From Clostridiales bacterium (GTDB lineage Bacteria > Bacillota > Clostridia > TANB77 > CAG-508): DNA of 64,000 nt. Below the pieces are notes generated by a model that worked only from the letters and a program-made list of their open reading frames with translations, was not told the origin of the DNA and did no database searches. Position numbers and translations under genes: made by a program. The DNA is taken from positions 1 through 64,000 of the forward strand of contig SFKP01000010.1 in the NCBI GenBank assembly GCA_004553715.1, written 5' to 3'. Positions 8,799 through 17,548 of this stretch are shown piece by piece (the first letter of the stretch is position 1; each line of letters begins with the position of its first letter).

Positions 8799-9914
8799 CT
8801 ATATACAAACAATTTTACTATCTGTTTTTTCTGATTCATTTAAATAATCTTCTAGTTTTTTTGTAAGTTCTTCTATACCCGTTCCTTTATAATATGTAGC
8901 AATTACAAAATTAGTAAGTGGAACCGCCATAATTTCCTCTTTCGATTTCTTATTTTTTGTCTTTCCTGTTTTTACTTTAATTTCTTCTATATATTCCTTT
9001 ATACTCTTTACAAACCCTGATACAGATTCTCCATCCACACCTGTAAAAACAATTGCAAATTTAGGTCCCATATATCTTACAAATATGTATTCATCAGAAA
9101 TATTATCTTTTACAACTTCAGCCACTTCTTTAATCATTTCTGTTCCTACTGTTCTTCCGTATTGTTCATTAATTTCTTCTATATTATTTATAGTAAACAT
9201 GCAAATTGATGATTCGTCATATCCATCAATAACAGTTTTTCCTTTTCCATATAAATATTCTGCTGAATATAATCCTGTTGTTGTGTCTTTTCTATGAATA
9301 TTTTCTACTGTATTTTGATATGATAGAGTTTTTAAAACTGAAACAATATTGTCTCTAATAGTTCTTAAAATACTTGTATCTAAATTATCGAAAGCATGCA
9401 TTTGTTCACTTTCTATAATCCAATATCCAATATAAATGTTGTCTATGTATAATGGGAAAAACATAGCTGATTTTGAACGTGCCATTTCATCCTGTTGATA
9501 ACTTAATTTTTCATTTGCATTGTTTATTGTAACATACTTTGGAGTTGCTGTAAGAATACTATCTTTAAACATTTCGTCATTATGTAAATTTGTTAACACT
9601 TCTGAAAATCTTTCATCTACATTGGTTGCTTTTAATATATATTCTACGCCATTGAATACAACTATAGAAGAATATTTTATATTATACTTCTCTATGATTA
9701 TGTTGTTAATGGTTTTTATTTTTTCATCTGCAGGTATATCTTGTCCAATTGTTTCTATAAATTTTTGTAACACTGACAAGTTTGATACCTTTTCATTCGT
9801 ATTACTCAATTGTTTAATTTTCTTATATATTGATAAATTATAAATAATAAGTCCAAATATCATTAGTACAAGAACTATTATTAGTGTGAGTGCTGCCCCG
9901 TTCAGAATTATCAC
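8799..9914 (-). CDS. Membrane-anchored GAF protein with degenerate GGDEF domain
   Basis: One N-terminal membrane segment (about residues 5-27) is followed by a coiled stretch, a GAF-like domain (about 40-190, with IYIGYWIIE) and a GGDEF-fold domain opening with DTTTGLYSAEYL (about 210). The signature loop reads YMGPKFAIVF where an active diguanylate cyclase has GGDEF, so cyclic-di-GMP synthesis is unlikely. Such domains often act as receptors or scaffolds. The gene is 13 bases after the CpaE/TadZ-like gene and almost certainly in its operon. I infer a signalling or localisation role with that protein; the exact function is unknown. Confidence 0.75.
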   Translation of the reverse strand: MIILNGAALTLIIVLVLMIFGLIIYNLSIYKKIKQLSNTNEKVSNLSVLQKFIETIGQDIPADEKIKTINNIIIEKYNIKYSSIVVFNGVEYILKATNVDERFSEVLTNLHNDEMFKDSILTATPKYVTINNANEKLSYQQDEMARSKSAMFFPLYIDNIYIGYWIIESEQMHAFDNLDTSILRTIRDNIVSVLKTLSYQNTVENIHRKDTTTGLYSAEYLYGKGKTVIDGYDESSICMFTINNIEEINEQYGRTVGTEMIKEVAEVVKDNISDEYIFVRYMGPKFAIVFTGVDGESVSGFVKSIKEYIEEIKVKTGKTKNKKSKEEIMAVPLTNFVIATYYKGTGIEELTKKLEDYLNESEKTDSKIVCI

Positions 9915-9927
9915 CTCTTTATTATTT

Positions 9928-12327
9928 TTAATAAGTATTTTTCATCTTATTTAATGTATCATTTACTTGACTAGAAAAAATTTCTTGATTTTTATTATTT
10001 TTCTTTTTATTCCCTCTAGGCGAATATTTTGGCTTATTAATTAATGGGTATACCATTGCGGTTAATTCGTGTAATGCATTCATAAATTGTTTTGTGTATC
10101 CATTAAGATTTATTGTGCAATCTACTATTCCTGATAGGTATTTTGCATAATTTTGCATTTCAAATGGAATTTTGCAAAACAATACATTATCTTTATTAAA
10201 TAATTCTGTCATAAATGACATTCCCGGGTCATTATAATAAGCTATTCCGCCAATTAAAACTTTATCTGTTAGACCTTTTATTTTTTGCTCTTTGTTTATA
10301 ACAATTTTAATTTTTTCTTGTCTTAATATGCCTTTTGCTTTTAAGTTTCTCAAAAAAGCTGTTAGTGGTTGGATTGTCAAGATATCTTGTGTTTGTATTA
10401 AATATAATTCATTTGCTTTTTCGAAAAACTCTACAGGTGTGCTAAAATCACAATCTATTAAAACTACTGCATATTTATTGGCTAATGTTTCAAGTATAGT
10501 ACTTACGTTTTGAATCTCAATATCTTCATCTGGTAAAGATGTATATACTGTTAAATTTTTATGTACCTCTATTCCTCTATCAATTCCTGTCTCTAGTTTT
10601 TTTATTGATTGTGTTGCAATAGTTCTTAAATTTTCTTCATTTTTTGTATATATATAATATGCATTTTTTGTTTTCGTCATATCTAAAATAGCAGTCGGTA
10701 TATTCATTTGAGAAAGCATTTCTGCAACATTATTTACTAAAAATGATGTACCATTTTTGGTCGTTCCTACAAAACATACAATTTTATTTTCTTTTGTAAT
10801 TAAAGTATTTTGATTGTTTTGAATGCTGTAATTTTTATTAGGAACTATCTCATTTACTTTATTCTCATTTTGATTTTCTGTTTCATTAACATTAGATTCA
10901 AAATCATATAAATCTATTACATCATTTTCTTCTTTTTCTGTTTTTTTATCATCTGATATATTAAACAAATCTACTGTTTCTTTTTCATCTTTTTGTGATG
11001 TTTGCTCTTCTTCATCTATATTAAATAAATCTATCGTTTCGTCTTCGTTTTCTTGTGTAGATTGTTCTTCTTCGTCAATATTAAATAAGTCCACTGCTTC
11101 TGTTTCTTTTTCTTCTTCTTCTTCATTTCCCATATTAAATAAGTCTATTTCATCAGCCATATCTACTTCTGGTATCTGTGGTTTGGCATCCACCTTTATT
11201 TCTGGCACTTCTATGTTATCTACTAAATTAAAGGTATCTATTTCACCATTTTGTGTAATGTTTTCTGAGTTTTCTTTTTTTGGTCTTCCTCTTCCTCTTT
11301 TTGGTTGTTCTTGTATAGGTTCTTCTATCTGTTTTTTAGGTCTTCCTCTTCCCCTTTTTTCTTCATTTGCTTTTGACAGAATCGTTTCTTCTTTTACGCT
11401 GTTTTCTTTTTGTTCTTCTTCATATACTCTATTAATATTAGATATTTGTTCTGTTTTAGGGTTTTCTGTCTCAATTACTTTTTTTATTTCTTTACCTTTT
11501 AAAGCATTTGGTATAACAATAGGTTTTGTCAATTTAGTTTTACCAGATTCATCTTTTATCATTTTAACTGCAATCGGATCCTTTTTTACATTTTTTAACT
11601 TATTATATGCCGGTCCATTGTTTACAGTTTTACTAAAAGTTGCTAACTCCTGATATTTAGGTGATTTTTCCTCTAATACAGCTTTAACATTTAGTGGTAA
11701 AACTTTAATTATTAATTTTAATTGTTCATCATTATATTGTGCCACTATTGTATTAAAACTATCTACATACCTATCTTCATCTTTCCCTAGTCTTTTATAG
11801 TGAGCCAAAATATTTTGTACTTCTGTCTCGCTAACACTATTTTCATCTTCTCGTTTGTAATTAACATCATTTACTTCAATTTTATAATAAATTTTTGCTT
11901 CTTTTTTTGATCTTGGCTGATTTATTAATTTACAAACCGTCTCAATTTGTCTGTCTTTACCAACTATTGCGTTATAAATACCCAATCCAAAAAGTTTTAC
12001 TAACATGCTATCTGATTGATTAACCCTATCAGAACATATTAAAATTATTTCTATATCATCGCCATTTTGATTTGTTGCTTCATCACTTATTTTGTCTAGT
12101 TTCTCAAAAATGAATTTATCTATTGTGTTGTAATCATTGTTCGAGAATGGCTCTAAATCTTCACTTATTACCACTCTGTCATAAGTTTTATCTTTTTGTA
12201 ATTCCTTCAAAATAGCATTAAAGTAATATACATTTTTATATGATATTATTTCCTTATATTGTTTTTGATATTTTTTAATTATTGCATTAGAAACATTATC
12301 ATTATTAAGTGCAAATAAAACTTTCAT
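9928..12327 (-). CDS. CpaE/TadZ-like receiver-ATPase protein with AT-hook motifs and DLFN repeats
   Basis: This 799-residue protein has three parts. The N-terminus (1-150) resembles an atypical receiver domain (MKVLFALNNDN, IILICSD). The middle is a charged linker with two AT-hook-like motifs KRGRGRPKK (about 322-350) and five repeats of (V/I)DLFN(I/M) in acidic sequence (about 395-485), ending with DLYDF. The C-terminal third has a MinD/ParA-like fold (KIVCFVGTTKNGTSFLVNNVAEML, and VVLIDCDFSTP), but the P-loop lacks the usual GK[ST], so ATPase activity is doubtful. CpaE/TadZ proteins combine a receiver-like and a MinD-like domain and localise pilus or secretion machines. No pilus genes are visible here. 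The trio with the flanking membrane protein and the GGDEF-like protein is not one I recognise. Confidence 0.6.
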   Translation of the reverse strand: MKVLFALNNDNVSNAIIKKYQKQYKEIISYKNVYYFNAILKELQKDKTYDRVVISEDLEPFSNNDYNTIDKFIFEKLDKISDEATNQNGDDIEIILICSDRVNQSDSMLVKLFGLGIYNAIVGKDRQIETVCKLINQPRSKKEAKIYYKIEVNDVNYKREDENSVSETEVQNILAHYKRLGKDEDRYVDSFNTIVAQYNDEQLKLIIKVLPLNVKAVLEEKSPKYQELATFSKTVNNGPAYNKLKNVKKDPIAVKMIKDESGKTKLTKPIVIPNALKGKEIKKVIETENPKTEQISNINRVYEEEQKENSVKEETILSKANEEKRGRGRPKKQIEEPIQEQPKRGRGRPKKENSENITQNGEIDTFNLVDNIEVPEIKVDAKPQIPEVDMADEIDLFNMGNEEEEEKETEAVDLFNIDEEEQSTQENEDETIDLFNIDEEEQTSQKDEKETVDLFNISDDKKTEKEENDVIDLYDFESNVNETENQNENKVNEIVPNKNYSIQNNQNTLITKENKIVCFVGTTKNGTSFLVNNVAEMLSQMNIPTAILDMTKTKNAYYIYTKNEENLRTIATQSIKKLETGIDRGIEVHKNLTVYTSLPDEDIEIQNVSTILETLANKYAVVLIDCDFSTPVEFFEKANELYLIQTQDILTIQPLTAFLRNLKAKGILRQEKIKIVINKEQKIKGLTDKVLIGGIAYYNDPGMSFMTELFNKDNVLFCKIPFEMQNYAKYLSGIVDCTINLNGYTKQFMNALHELTAMVYPLINKPKYSPRGNKKKNNKNQEIFSSQVNDTLNKMKNTY

Positions 12328-12331
12328 GCTT

Positions 12332-12817
12332 TTAACCCCTCCAATTTAAAACTATTATTGCGAATATTAAAGGCAATATTTGGCATATTACAAGTAATGT
12401 AACAAAAGTAAATATTAAATTAAATCCTTTATGTTTTTTGTCTAATCTTCTTGTACCTAGCACAAATTGGTATAGAGCTCCTATTACTATACCTATAAAA
12501 CATACTGGTATACTATAAAATCTAACTTTATTTAAAATATAGGCTGTTAATCCATATGTATCAGAATTATATTTTTCTTTATATTTTGCTATTTCTTTTT
12601 CTGATTCGTTTTTAAATGCTAATACTTTGTTCTTTGTTTCTTCTGTCAAATCTTCCTCATTATTATTGGTTGTTGCTAAATCTGTTTCTTTATTTTGTTG
12701 GTATGTAACTGTTGTCTTTAGTGCATCATTATCTTCTGATGTCGCATAAACTGATGGTACTATGAATATCATAATTGTGATAATTAATGTTACTACTCCT
12801 ATTAATACTTTTTTCAT
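12332..12817 (-). CDS. Secreted/membrane protein of unknown function
   Basis: The 161-residue protein has an N-terminal signal peptide (MKKVLIGVVTLIITIMIFIV, cleavage likely after VYA), a polar Asn/Glu-rich region (about 26-90) and two membrane segments near 103-122 and 135-158. The layout recalls small pilin-like or holin-like membrane proteins, but no family motif is visible. Its stop is 4 bases from the start of the CpaE/TadZ-like gene, so it is the first gene of that three-gene operon. Confidence 0.6.
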   Translation of the reverse strand: MKKVLIGVVTLIITIMIFIVPSVYATSEDNDALKTTVTYQQNKETDLATTNNNEEDLTEETKNKVLAFKNESEKEIAKYKEKYNSDTYGLTAYILNKVRFYSIPVCFIGIVIGALYQFVLGTRRLDKKHKGFNLIFTFVTLLVICQILPLIFAIIVLNWRG

Positions 12818-12907
12818 TACATAATCCTCCTTATCTTTTTACTATAACATCATACAATATTAAGGAAAAAATATCAAGACAAATATAGAAAATTTTTCAA
12901 AATATTC

Positions 12908-13011
12908 GTTATAGTTCAGACTAATTAATATATAATCCGCTCCATCTTGCTGTCGGTTGGACATTTTCTTTTCTTAGGCTAAAGCACGAAAAGAAAATGT
13001 CCAACCGACAC
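12908..13011 (+). repeat. MITE-like element copy 1 (right end truncated)
   Basis: It begins GTTATAGTTCAGAC and contains the full central hairpin: TGTCGGTTGGACATTTTC-type arm, 14-base loop, and complementary arm. It breaks off after CCGACA, so the right terminal repeat is lost. It lies between the end of spoVG and the start of the 12332-12817 gene. Confidence 0.85.
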
Positions 13012-13061
13012 TTCCTTTTTCTTTATGAATTTTAGCAAAGCTTTTATTTTATATAAAAGCA

Positions 13062-13090
13062 AAAAAAAGTGACCTATGGTCACTTTTTTT
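13062..13090 (-). terminator. Terminator after spoVG
   Basis: AAAAAAAGTGACC and GGTCACTTTTTTT form a 13-bp stem around TAT, a textbook Rho-independent terminator 10 bases beyond the spoVG stop. Confidence 0.92.
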
Positions 13091-13099
13091 CATTTATTA

Positions 13100-13375
13100 T
13101 TATTCTGCTGATTCTGTTTCAGCTTCAGGAGCATCATATGCTTCTAATATAGCTTTTTGAATTTTTTCTCTTGTCTCAGCATTGATTGGATGTGCTATGT
13201 CTTTAAATTCTCCATTTGGAGTTTTTCTGCTTGGCATAGCTATAAATAATCCATTTTGACTTTCGATAACTTTAATATCGTGAATTACGAATTCATTATC
13301 AAAAGTTACAGAAGCAACAGCTTTCATTCTGTTTTCTGAATTTACTTTTCTTAAACGTACGTCTGTTATGTTCAT
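13100..13375 (-). CDS. spoVG: SpoVG, septation and sporulation regulator
   Basis: The 91-residue protein starts [11 protein letters not shown] and contains the conserved [20 protein letters not shown] and [22 protein letters not shown] blocks of SpoVG. It is an RNA- and DNA-binding regulator, named for its role in septation during sporulation. A close match to the SigH consensus lies 54-82 bases upstream, as known in Bacillus, and sigH itself is in this window. It is transcribed divergently from murC. Confidence 0.97.
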   Translation of the reverse strand: MNITDVRLRKVNSENRMKAVASVTFDNEFVIHDIKVIESQNGLFIAMPSRKTPNGEFKDIAHPINAETREKIQKAILEAYDAPEAETESAE

Positions 13376-13428
13376 TTAGTGCACCGCCTTTTCCAAAGAT
13401 TTTTTGTACATTTTCATGTACAATAATA

Positions 13429-13457
13429 TTATTCGCCAAAATAATATTTTTTCCTTC
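13429..13457 (-). promoter_or_regulatory. SigH-type promoter of spoVG
   Basis: On the minus strand GAAGGAAAA (13449-13457) fits the SigH -35 consensus RnAGGAWWW. After exactly 11 bases, GGCGAATAA (13429-13437) fits the -10 consensus RnnGAATWW. Bacillus spoVG is the classic SigH-dependent gene. Confidence 0.8.
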
Positions 13458-13583
13458 TATTTTTTACAATATATTTTTATTTTGTTTTTATTATCTTATT
13501 GTCACACTTAGCATTATAGTACATATTAATATATTGATATTAGTGTGGATTCGTTAATTACTATGTAAATATAGTAGTTTTAC

Positions 13584-13657
13584 GGTGATGCAGCGCTTTT
13601 CTTTTCGAACCTGAAGGGAAAAGAAAATACCCTAAATCCCGCAAGATGGAGCAGATT
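13584..13657 (-). repeat. Divergent relative of the MITE-like element
   Basis: Read on the minus strand, it starts AATCTGCTCCATCTTGC and continues through TTTTCTTTTC, an 11-base loop region and GAAAAGAAAA. It is closest to the copy at 4731-4801 and shares its left end with the five main copies. It lies in the 393-base spoVG-murC intergenic region, which otherwise holds only the two promoters. Confidence 0.6.
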
Positions 13658-13704
13658 AAAATGGAATACTTTGAAACAAATAACCATAATGTCACTAGAT
13701 AATC

Positions 13705-13733
13705 TTGAAAATTTATCATTATCAGTGTATAAT
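13705..13733 (+). promoter_or_regulatory. Promoter of murC
   Basis: TTGAAA (13705-13710) and TATAAT (13728-13733) are separated by 17 bases and lie 35 bases upstream of the murC ATG, which is preceded by AGAAGGTGG. Confidence 0.75.
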
Positions 13734-13768
13734 AGTACCAGCTTATAATTTTAAGAAGGTGGAATAAA

Positions 13769-15157
13769 ATGTTTAATCTTAATTCGATTGATAATTTAAA
13801 ACAATATAAACATATTCATATGATTGGTATAGGTGGTATCAGTATGAGTGGTATTGCTGAAATATTACATAATTGGGGAATTTTTGTAACAGGTTCTGAT
13901 TGTACAAAAAGTAAAATTACAGATAGACTTTCAAGTCACGGAATTTTTGTATCTATTGGTCATGCAACAAACTTAGTTGAAAAGGCTGATTTTGTTATAT
14001 ATTCTGCAGCCGTAAAACAAGATGATCCAGAACTTATTTGTGCTAGAGAAAATAATATTCCTATAGTCGAACGCGCTGATTTCGTTGGTTTTCTTACAAG
14101 AATATATTCAAATACTATTGGGATTTCAGGCACTCATGGTAAAACAACAACTTCATCTATGATATCAATGTGTTTTTTAGAAGCTGAACTAGACCCTACC
14201 ATTCAAATCGGAGCATATTTAAAAGCTATTTCAGGAAATTATCGAGTTGGTAATAGTGATTATTTTATTTTAGAAGCTTGTGAATATGTAGAAAGTTTTC
14301 TAAAATTCAATCCAAAATCAGCAGTTGTTTTAAATATAGACAATGACCATTTAGATTATTTTAAAAATATAGATAATATAAAAACAGCTTTTGCAAAATA
14401 TGCCTCACTTCTTCCTAAAGATGGCTTTCTTGTTGTAAATGCTGATGATAAAAATTGTTCTCATTTAAGAGAAAATACCTACGCTAGAGTTATAACATAC
14501 TCGTTAGAAAATAGAAAAGCTAATTTTGTAGCTAGAAATATTAATTTTGACAGTCAAGGATTTGGAAAATTTGATGTCTATTATAATAATTCATACTTTG
14601 GTGAATTTAAATTATCTGTTCCTGGAATTCATAATGTTTCGAATGCATTGGCATGTATTGCATTATGTACTATGTATGGAATAGATAGACATATTATAAA
14701 ATCTGCCCTATTAAAATTTACTGGTGCAAATCGCAGATTCGAACTTATTGGTTCATATAATAATATATTCGTTTATGATGATTACGCACATCATCCTAGC
14801 GAGATTTCAGCAACATTTAATGCTTTATCTCAAAAAAAATATCGTCAATCTTGGGTTATATTTCAACCACATACATATAGCAGAACTAAATTTCATTTAG
14901 ATGATTTTGCTAAAGCTCTTGTAGGTTTTGACAATATAATTATAACAGATATATATGCTGCTAGAGAAAAAAATACATTTGACATTTCTGCCACAAATTT
15001 AGTCGAGAAGATAAATTCTCTTGGGAAGAAAGCTATATATATAAGTAGTTTCGATGAAATTGCTAAATACATAAAAACTAGAGCTTGCCCTTATGATATT
15101 GTCCTTACCATGGGAGCTGGCACAGTAAATGAAATTGGTAAAAAGATTTTACTTTAA
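13769..15157 (+). CDS. murC: UDP-N-acetylmuramate--L-alanine ligase
   Basis: The 462-residue protein has the Mur ligase architecture: N-terminal Rossmann-like domain (HMIGIGGISMSGIAEIL), central ATPase domain with P-loop GTHGKTTTSSM (about 117-127), and C-terminal domain with DDYAHHPSEI and FQPHTYSRT. It adds L-alanine to UDP-MurNAc in the cytoplasm, the first amino acid step of peptidoglycan synthesis. It has its own promoter and terminator. The strand and promoter arrangement suggest a single-gene unit. Confidence 0.97.
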   Translation: MFNLNSIDNLKQYKHIHMIGIGGISMSGIAEILHNWGIFVTGSDCTKSKITDRLSSHGIFVSIGHATNLVEKADFVIYSAAVKQDDPELICARENNIPIVERADFVGFLTRIYSNTIGISGTHGKTTTSSMISMCFLEAELDPTIQIGAYLKAISGNYRVGNSDYFILEACEYVESFLKFNPKSAVVLNIDNDHLDYFKNIDNIKTAFAKYASLLPKDGFLVVNADDKNCSHLRENTYARVITYSLENRKANFVARNINFDSQGFGKFDVYYNNSYFGEFKLSVPGIHNVSNALACIALCTMYGIDRHIIKSALLKFTGANRRFELIGSYNNIFVYDDYAHHPSEISATFNALSQKKYRQSWVIFQPHTYSRTKFHLDDFAKALVGFDNIIITDIYAAREKNTFDISATNLVEKINSLGKKAIYISSFDEIAKYIKTRACPYDIVLTMGAGTVNEIGKKILL

Positions 15158-15165
15158 ACAATACA

Positions 15166-15199
15166 AAATAGGAAAGTTTTAAATAGCTTTCCTATTTTT
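15166..15199 (+). terminator. Terminator after murC
   Basis: AAATAGGAAAG (from about 15166) and CTTTCCTATTTTT (15187-15199) form a stable stem followed by T residues. Confidence 0.85.
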
Positions 15200-15246
15200 A
15201 TTCACATTTTTATTTTTCATATAATATATTATTTTAGGTGATATTT

Positions 15247-16233
15247 ATGAAAAAATACAAACTAGCTATTGTTGGAGCAACTGGTGTAGTTGGTCGCTCT
15301 GCCCTACAAGTATTAGAAGAAATGAAGCTTCCCATTTCAGAGTATAAACTTTTTGCATCTAAAAATTCTGCAAGTAAAAAAATAAAATTTTTAGGTTCAG
15401 AATACACTGTTTATGAATTAGATGAACATTCTTTTGATGAAGGATTTGATTTTGCTATTTTCTCTGCAGGTGGTGATATTTCTAAAAAGTATGCCCCTAT
15501 TGCTGTTTCAAAAAATTGCATTGTTGTAGATAATAGTAGTGTTTTTCGAATGGAAGAAGATGTTCCTCTTGTTGTCCCTGAAGTTAACCCAGAAGATATC
15601 TTTTCAAATAATGGTATTATATCTAACCCTAATTGTTCCACTATTCAAGCAGTTTTACCTCTAAAAGCATTAGATAATGTATATTCTATAAAAAGAATCA
15701 TTTATTCAACTTATCAAGCTGTTTCTGGAGCTGGTAAAAATGGTATTGATGATTTAAATAACACATTAAACGGACTTGATCCAAAAAAATTTCCTTACGC
15801 TATTTCGAAGAGTTGTATCCCACATATTGATATTTTTCTTGATAATGGCTATACAAAAGAAGAAATGAAGATGATTAATGAAACTAGAAAAATTTTGCAT
15901 AAGCCTGATTTAAAAATAACTGCTACTGCAGTAAGAGTGCCTATTTTAAATTCTCATAGTGAATCAATAAATATTGAATTTGAAAACCCTTTTATTTTAT
16001 CTGATGTAAAAAAATGCTTAGAAAATTTTCCAGGCATCATTGTTTTAGATGAACCTTCAAACAATATATATCCATTATCTGAAAAGGCAAATGGTAAAGA
16101 TGAAGTTTTTGTTGGTAGAATTCGCCGTGATGAAAGTGTTGAAAACGGCTTAAATCTTTGGGTTGTTGCAGATAATATAAGAAAAGGTGCTGCAAGTAAT
16201 GCTGTTCAAATAATTAAAAAACTAATTAATTAG
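15247..16233 (+). CDS. asd: Aspartate-semialdehyde dehydrogenase
   Basis: The protein begins MKKYKLAIVGATGVVGR with the NADP-binding glycine motif. The catalytic cysteine lies in SNPNCSTIQ (about 127-135), and substrate-binding residues in YQAVSGAGKNG and RVPILNSHSE follow. I place the start at the ATG at 15247, because AGGTGA lies 6 bases upstream; a GTG at 15238 would add three residues. It reduces aspartyl phosphate to aspartate semialdehyde for the lysine/DAP and threonine branches. dapA begins only 15 bases after the stop, so the two form a DAP-pathway operon. Confidence 0.95.
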   Translation: MKKYKLAIVGATGVVGRSALQVLEEMKLPISEYKLFASKNSASKKIKFLGSEYTVYELDEHSFDEGFDFAIFSAGGDISKKYAPIAVSKNCIVVDNSSVFRMEEDVPLVVPEVNPEDIFSNNGIISNPNCSTIQAVLPLKALDNVYSIKRIIYSTYQAVSGAGKNGIDDLNNTLNGLDPKKFPYAISKSCIPHIDIFLDNGYTKEEMKMINETRKILHKPDLKITATAVRVPILNSHSESINIEFENPFILSDVKKCLENFPGIIVLDEPSNNIYPLSEKANGKDEVFVGRIRRDESVENGLNLWVVADNIRKGAASNAVQIIKKLIN

Positions 16234-16248
16234 AGGAGGTGTATTTTT

Positions 16249-17134
16249 TTGAAAAAAGTTATTTTTAAAGGGGCACGGAACTGCTATTGTCACCCCGTTT
16301 ACAGAAGATGGAATTAATTTTGATGAATTTAGAAAATTAATTGAATTTCAAATTAAAAATTCAGCAGATGCAATTATTGTATGTGGTACAACAGGTGAAA
16401 GTGCAACAATGTCTTTAATAGAAAAAAAAGAAACTATAAAATTTGTTGTAGATACCGTACATAAGCGAATCCCGGTTATCGCTGGAACTGGTAGTAATTG
16501 TACTCAATCTGCAATAGAGCTTTCGAAATACGCAGAAGATGTTGGTGTAGATGGACTTTTAATAGTAAGTCCATATTATAACAAAACTACAAATGAAGGT
16601 CTGGTTAAACATTATTTAGAAATCGCACATTCTACAAATCTTCCTATTATCTTATATAATGTACCTAGTAGAACAGGTGTAAATATTTCTCCTGATATCT
16701 GTCTTGAACTATCTAAAGAAAAGAATATTGTTGCTGTAAAGGAAGCGAGTGGAAATATCTCTCAAATTGCGGAAATTGCTTCAATTTGTAAAGATAAATT
16801 AAATATATATTCAGGAAATGACGACCAAGTAGTTCCTATTTTATCTTTAGGTGGAATTGGTGTAATATCAGTTGTATCAAATATTTTACCTTATACTATG
16901 CATGATATGGTTATAGAATATTTAAATGGTAATATAAATACTGCAAAAGAGTTACAGTTAAAAATATTACCACTAAACAAGTTGCTTTTTAGTGAAGTAA
17001 ATCCTATTCCTATAAAATCTGCTTTAAATATGATAGGTTTTAACGTTGGAAAACCAAGGTTGCCACTAATAGAAATGAGTAGCTCTGGTCAAAAAGCTTT
17101 AAATAACTTATTAATAAAAGAAGATATTATATAA
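16249..17134 (+). CDS. dapA: 4-hydroxy-tetrahydrodipicolinate synthase, with +1 frameshift site
   Basis: GAGGAGG (16233-16239) lies 9 bases before a TTG start that reads MKKVIFKGA. The zero frame then meets CGG (16276-16278) and soon a stop. Skipping the C gives GTAIVTPFTEDGIN, the conserved DapA N-terminus, and an uninterrupted 294-residue protein. Family signatures are CGTTGESATM (pyruvate pocket), YYNKTTNEGL, YNVPSRTG (catalytic Tyr) and VAVKEASGN (Schiff-base Lys). It condenses pyruvate with aspartate semialdehyde, the product of the preceding asd gene. An ATG at 16409 lies after the conserved threonines and would give a non-functional protein. Confidence 0.9.
16276..16278 (+). other. Putative +1 frameshift site CGG in dapA
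   Basis: GGG GCA CGG AAC in the zero frame; GGG GCA (C) GGA ACT GCT restores the glycine of the DapA N-terminal motif. Confidence 0.75.
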
Positions 17135-17141
17135 TATTTGA

Positions 17142-17185
17142 AGAAGAGTTTAGTTTAAAATATATTTTTTAGATTAAATTCTTCT
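17142..17185. terminator. Possible bidirectional terminator dapA / DUF4363 gene
   Basis: AAGAAGAGTTTA (from about 17142) pairs with TAAATTCTTCTT (about 17174-17185) with one G-T pair. It lies between convergent genes and overlaps the end of the DUF4363 gene. There is no clear T-run. Confidence 0.4.
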
Positions 17186-17547
17186 TTATCTGAAATATGT
17201 TCTACTAAAAATATTAGATTTTCTAGTTCCTCAATACTGTCTGAAATTGTACCATATTCAATATTAGCAGACATTTTAATTAATGATGTTTCTATCATAT
17301 CTAATTCATCATGTAATATTATAATTGCCCATCCATTTTCTATTTTATTCCATTTATTTCTTATCTCATTTCCTTTTTTTACTATATTTCCTCTGTTGTT
17401 ATCTTCTTTAGATGATATTAATTCTTTTTCTAAAATTTTTAAATCTTTTAACAAATATTCTGTCGTATTATTTAAATAACTTTGCACCCAAATTGCTGTG
17501 CCAATAATTAATACTAATATAACAATTATTATACAGATTTCTTTCAT
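17155..17547 (-). CDS. DUF4363 family membrane-anchored protein
   Basis: One membrane segment (MKEICIIIVILVLIIGTAIWV) is followed by a soluble helical domain with LLKDLKILEKELISSKED and WAIIILHDELDMIE, as in DUF4363. I start it at the ATG at 17547, which directly follows the stop of the upstream gene; an ATG at 17592 would overlap that gene by 44 bases. DUF4363 genes commonly follow DUF421 (YetF) genes in spore formers, as here. The function is unknown. Confidence 0.7.
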   Translation of the reverse strand: MKEICIIIVILVLIIGTAIWVQSYLNNTTEYLLKDLKILEKELISSKEDNNRGNIVKKGNEIRNKWNKIENGWAIIILHDELDMIETSLIKMSANIEYGTISDSIEELENLIFLVEHISDKEEFNLKNIF

Positions 17548-17548
17548 T

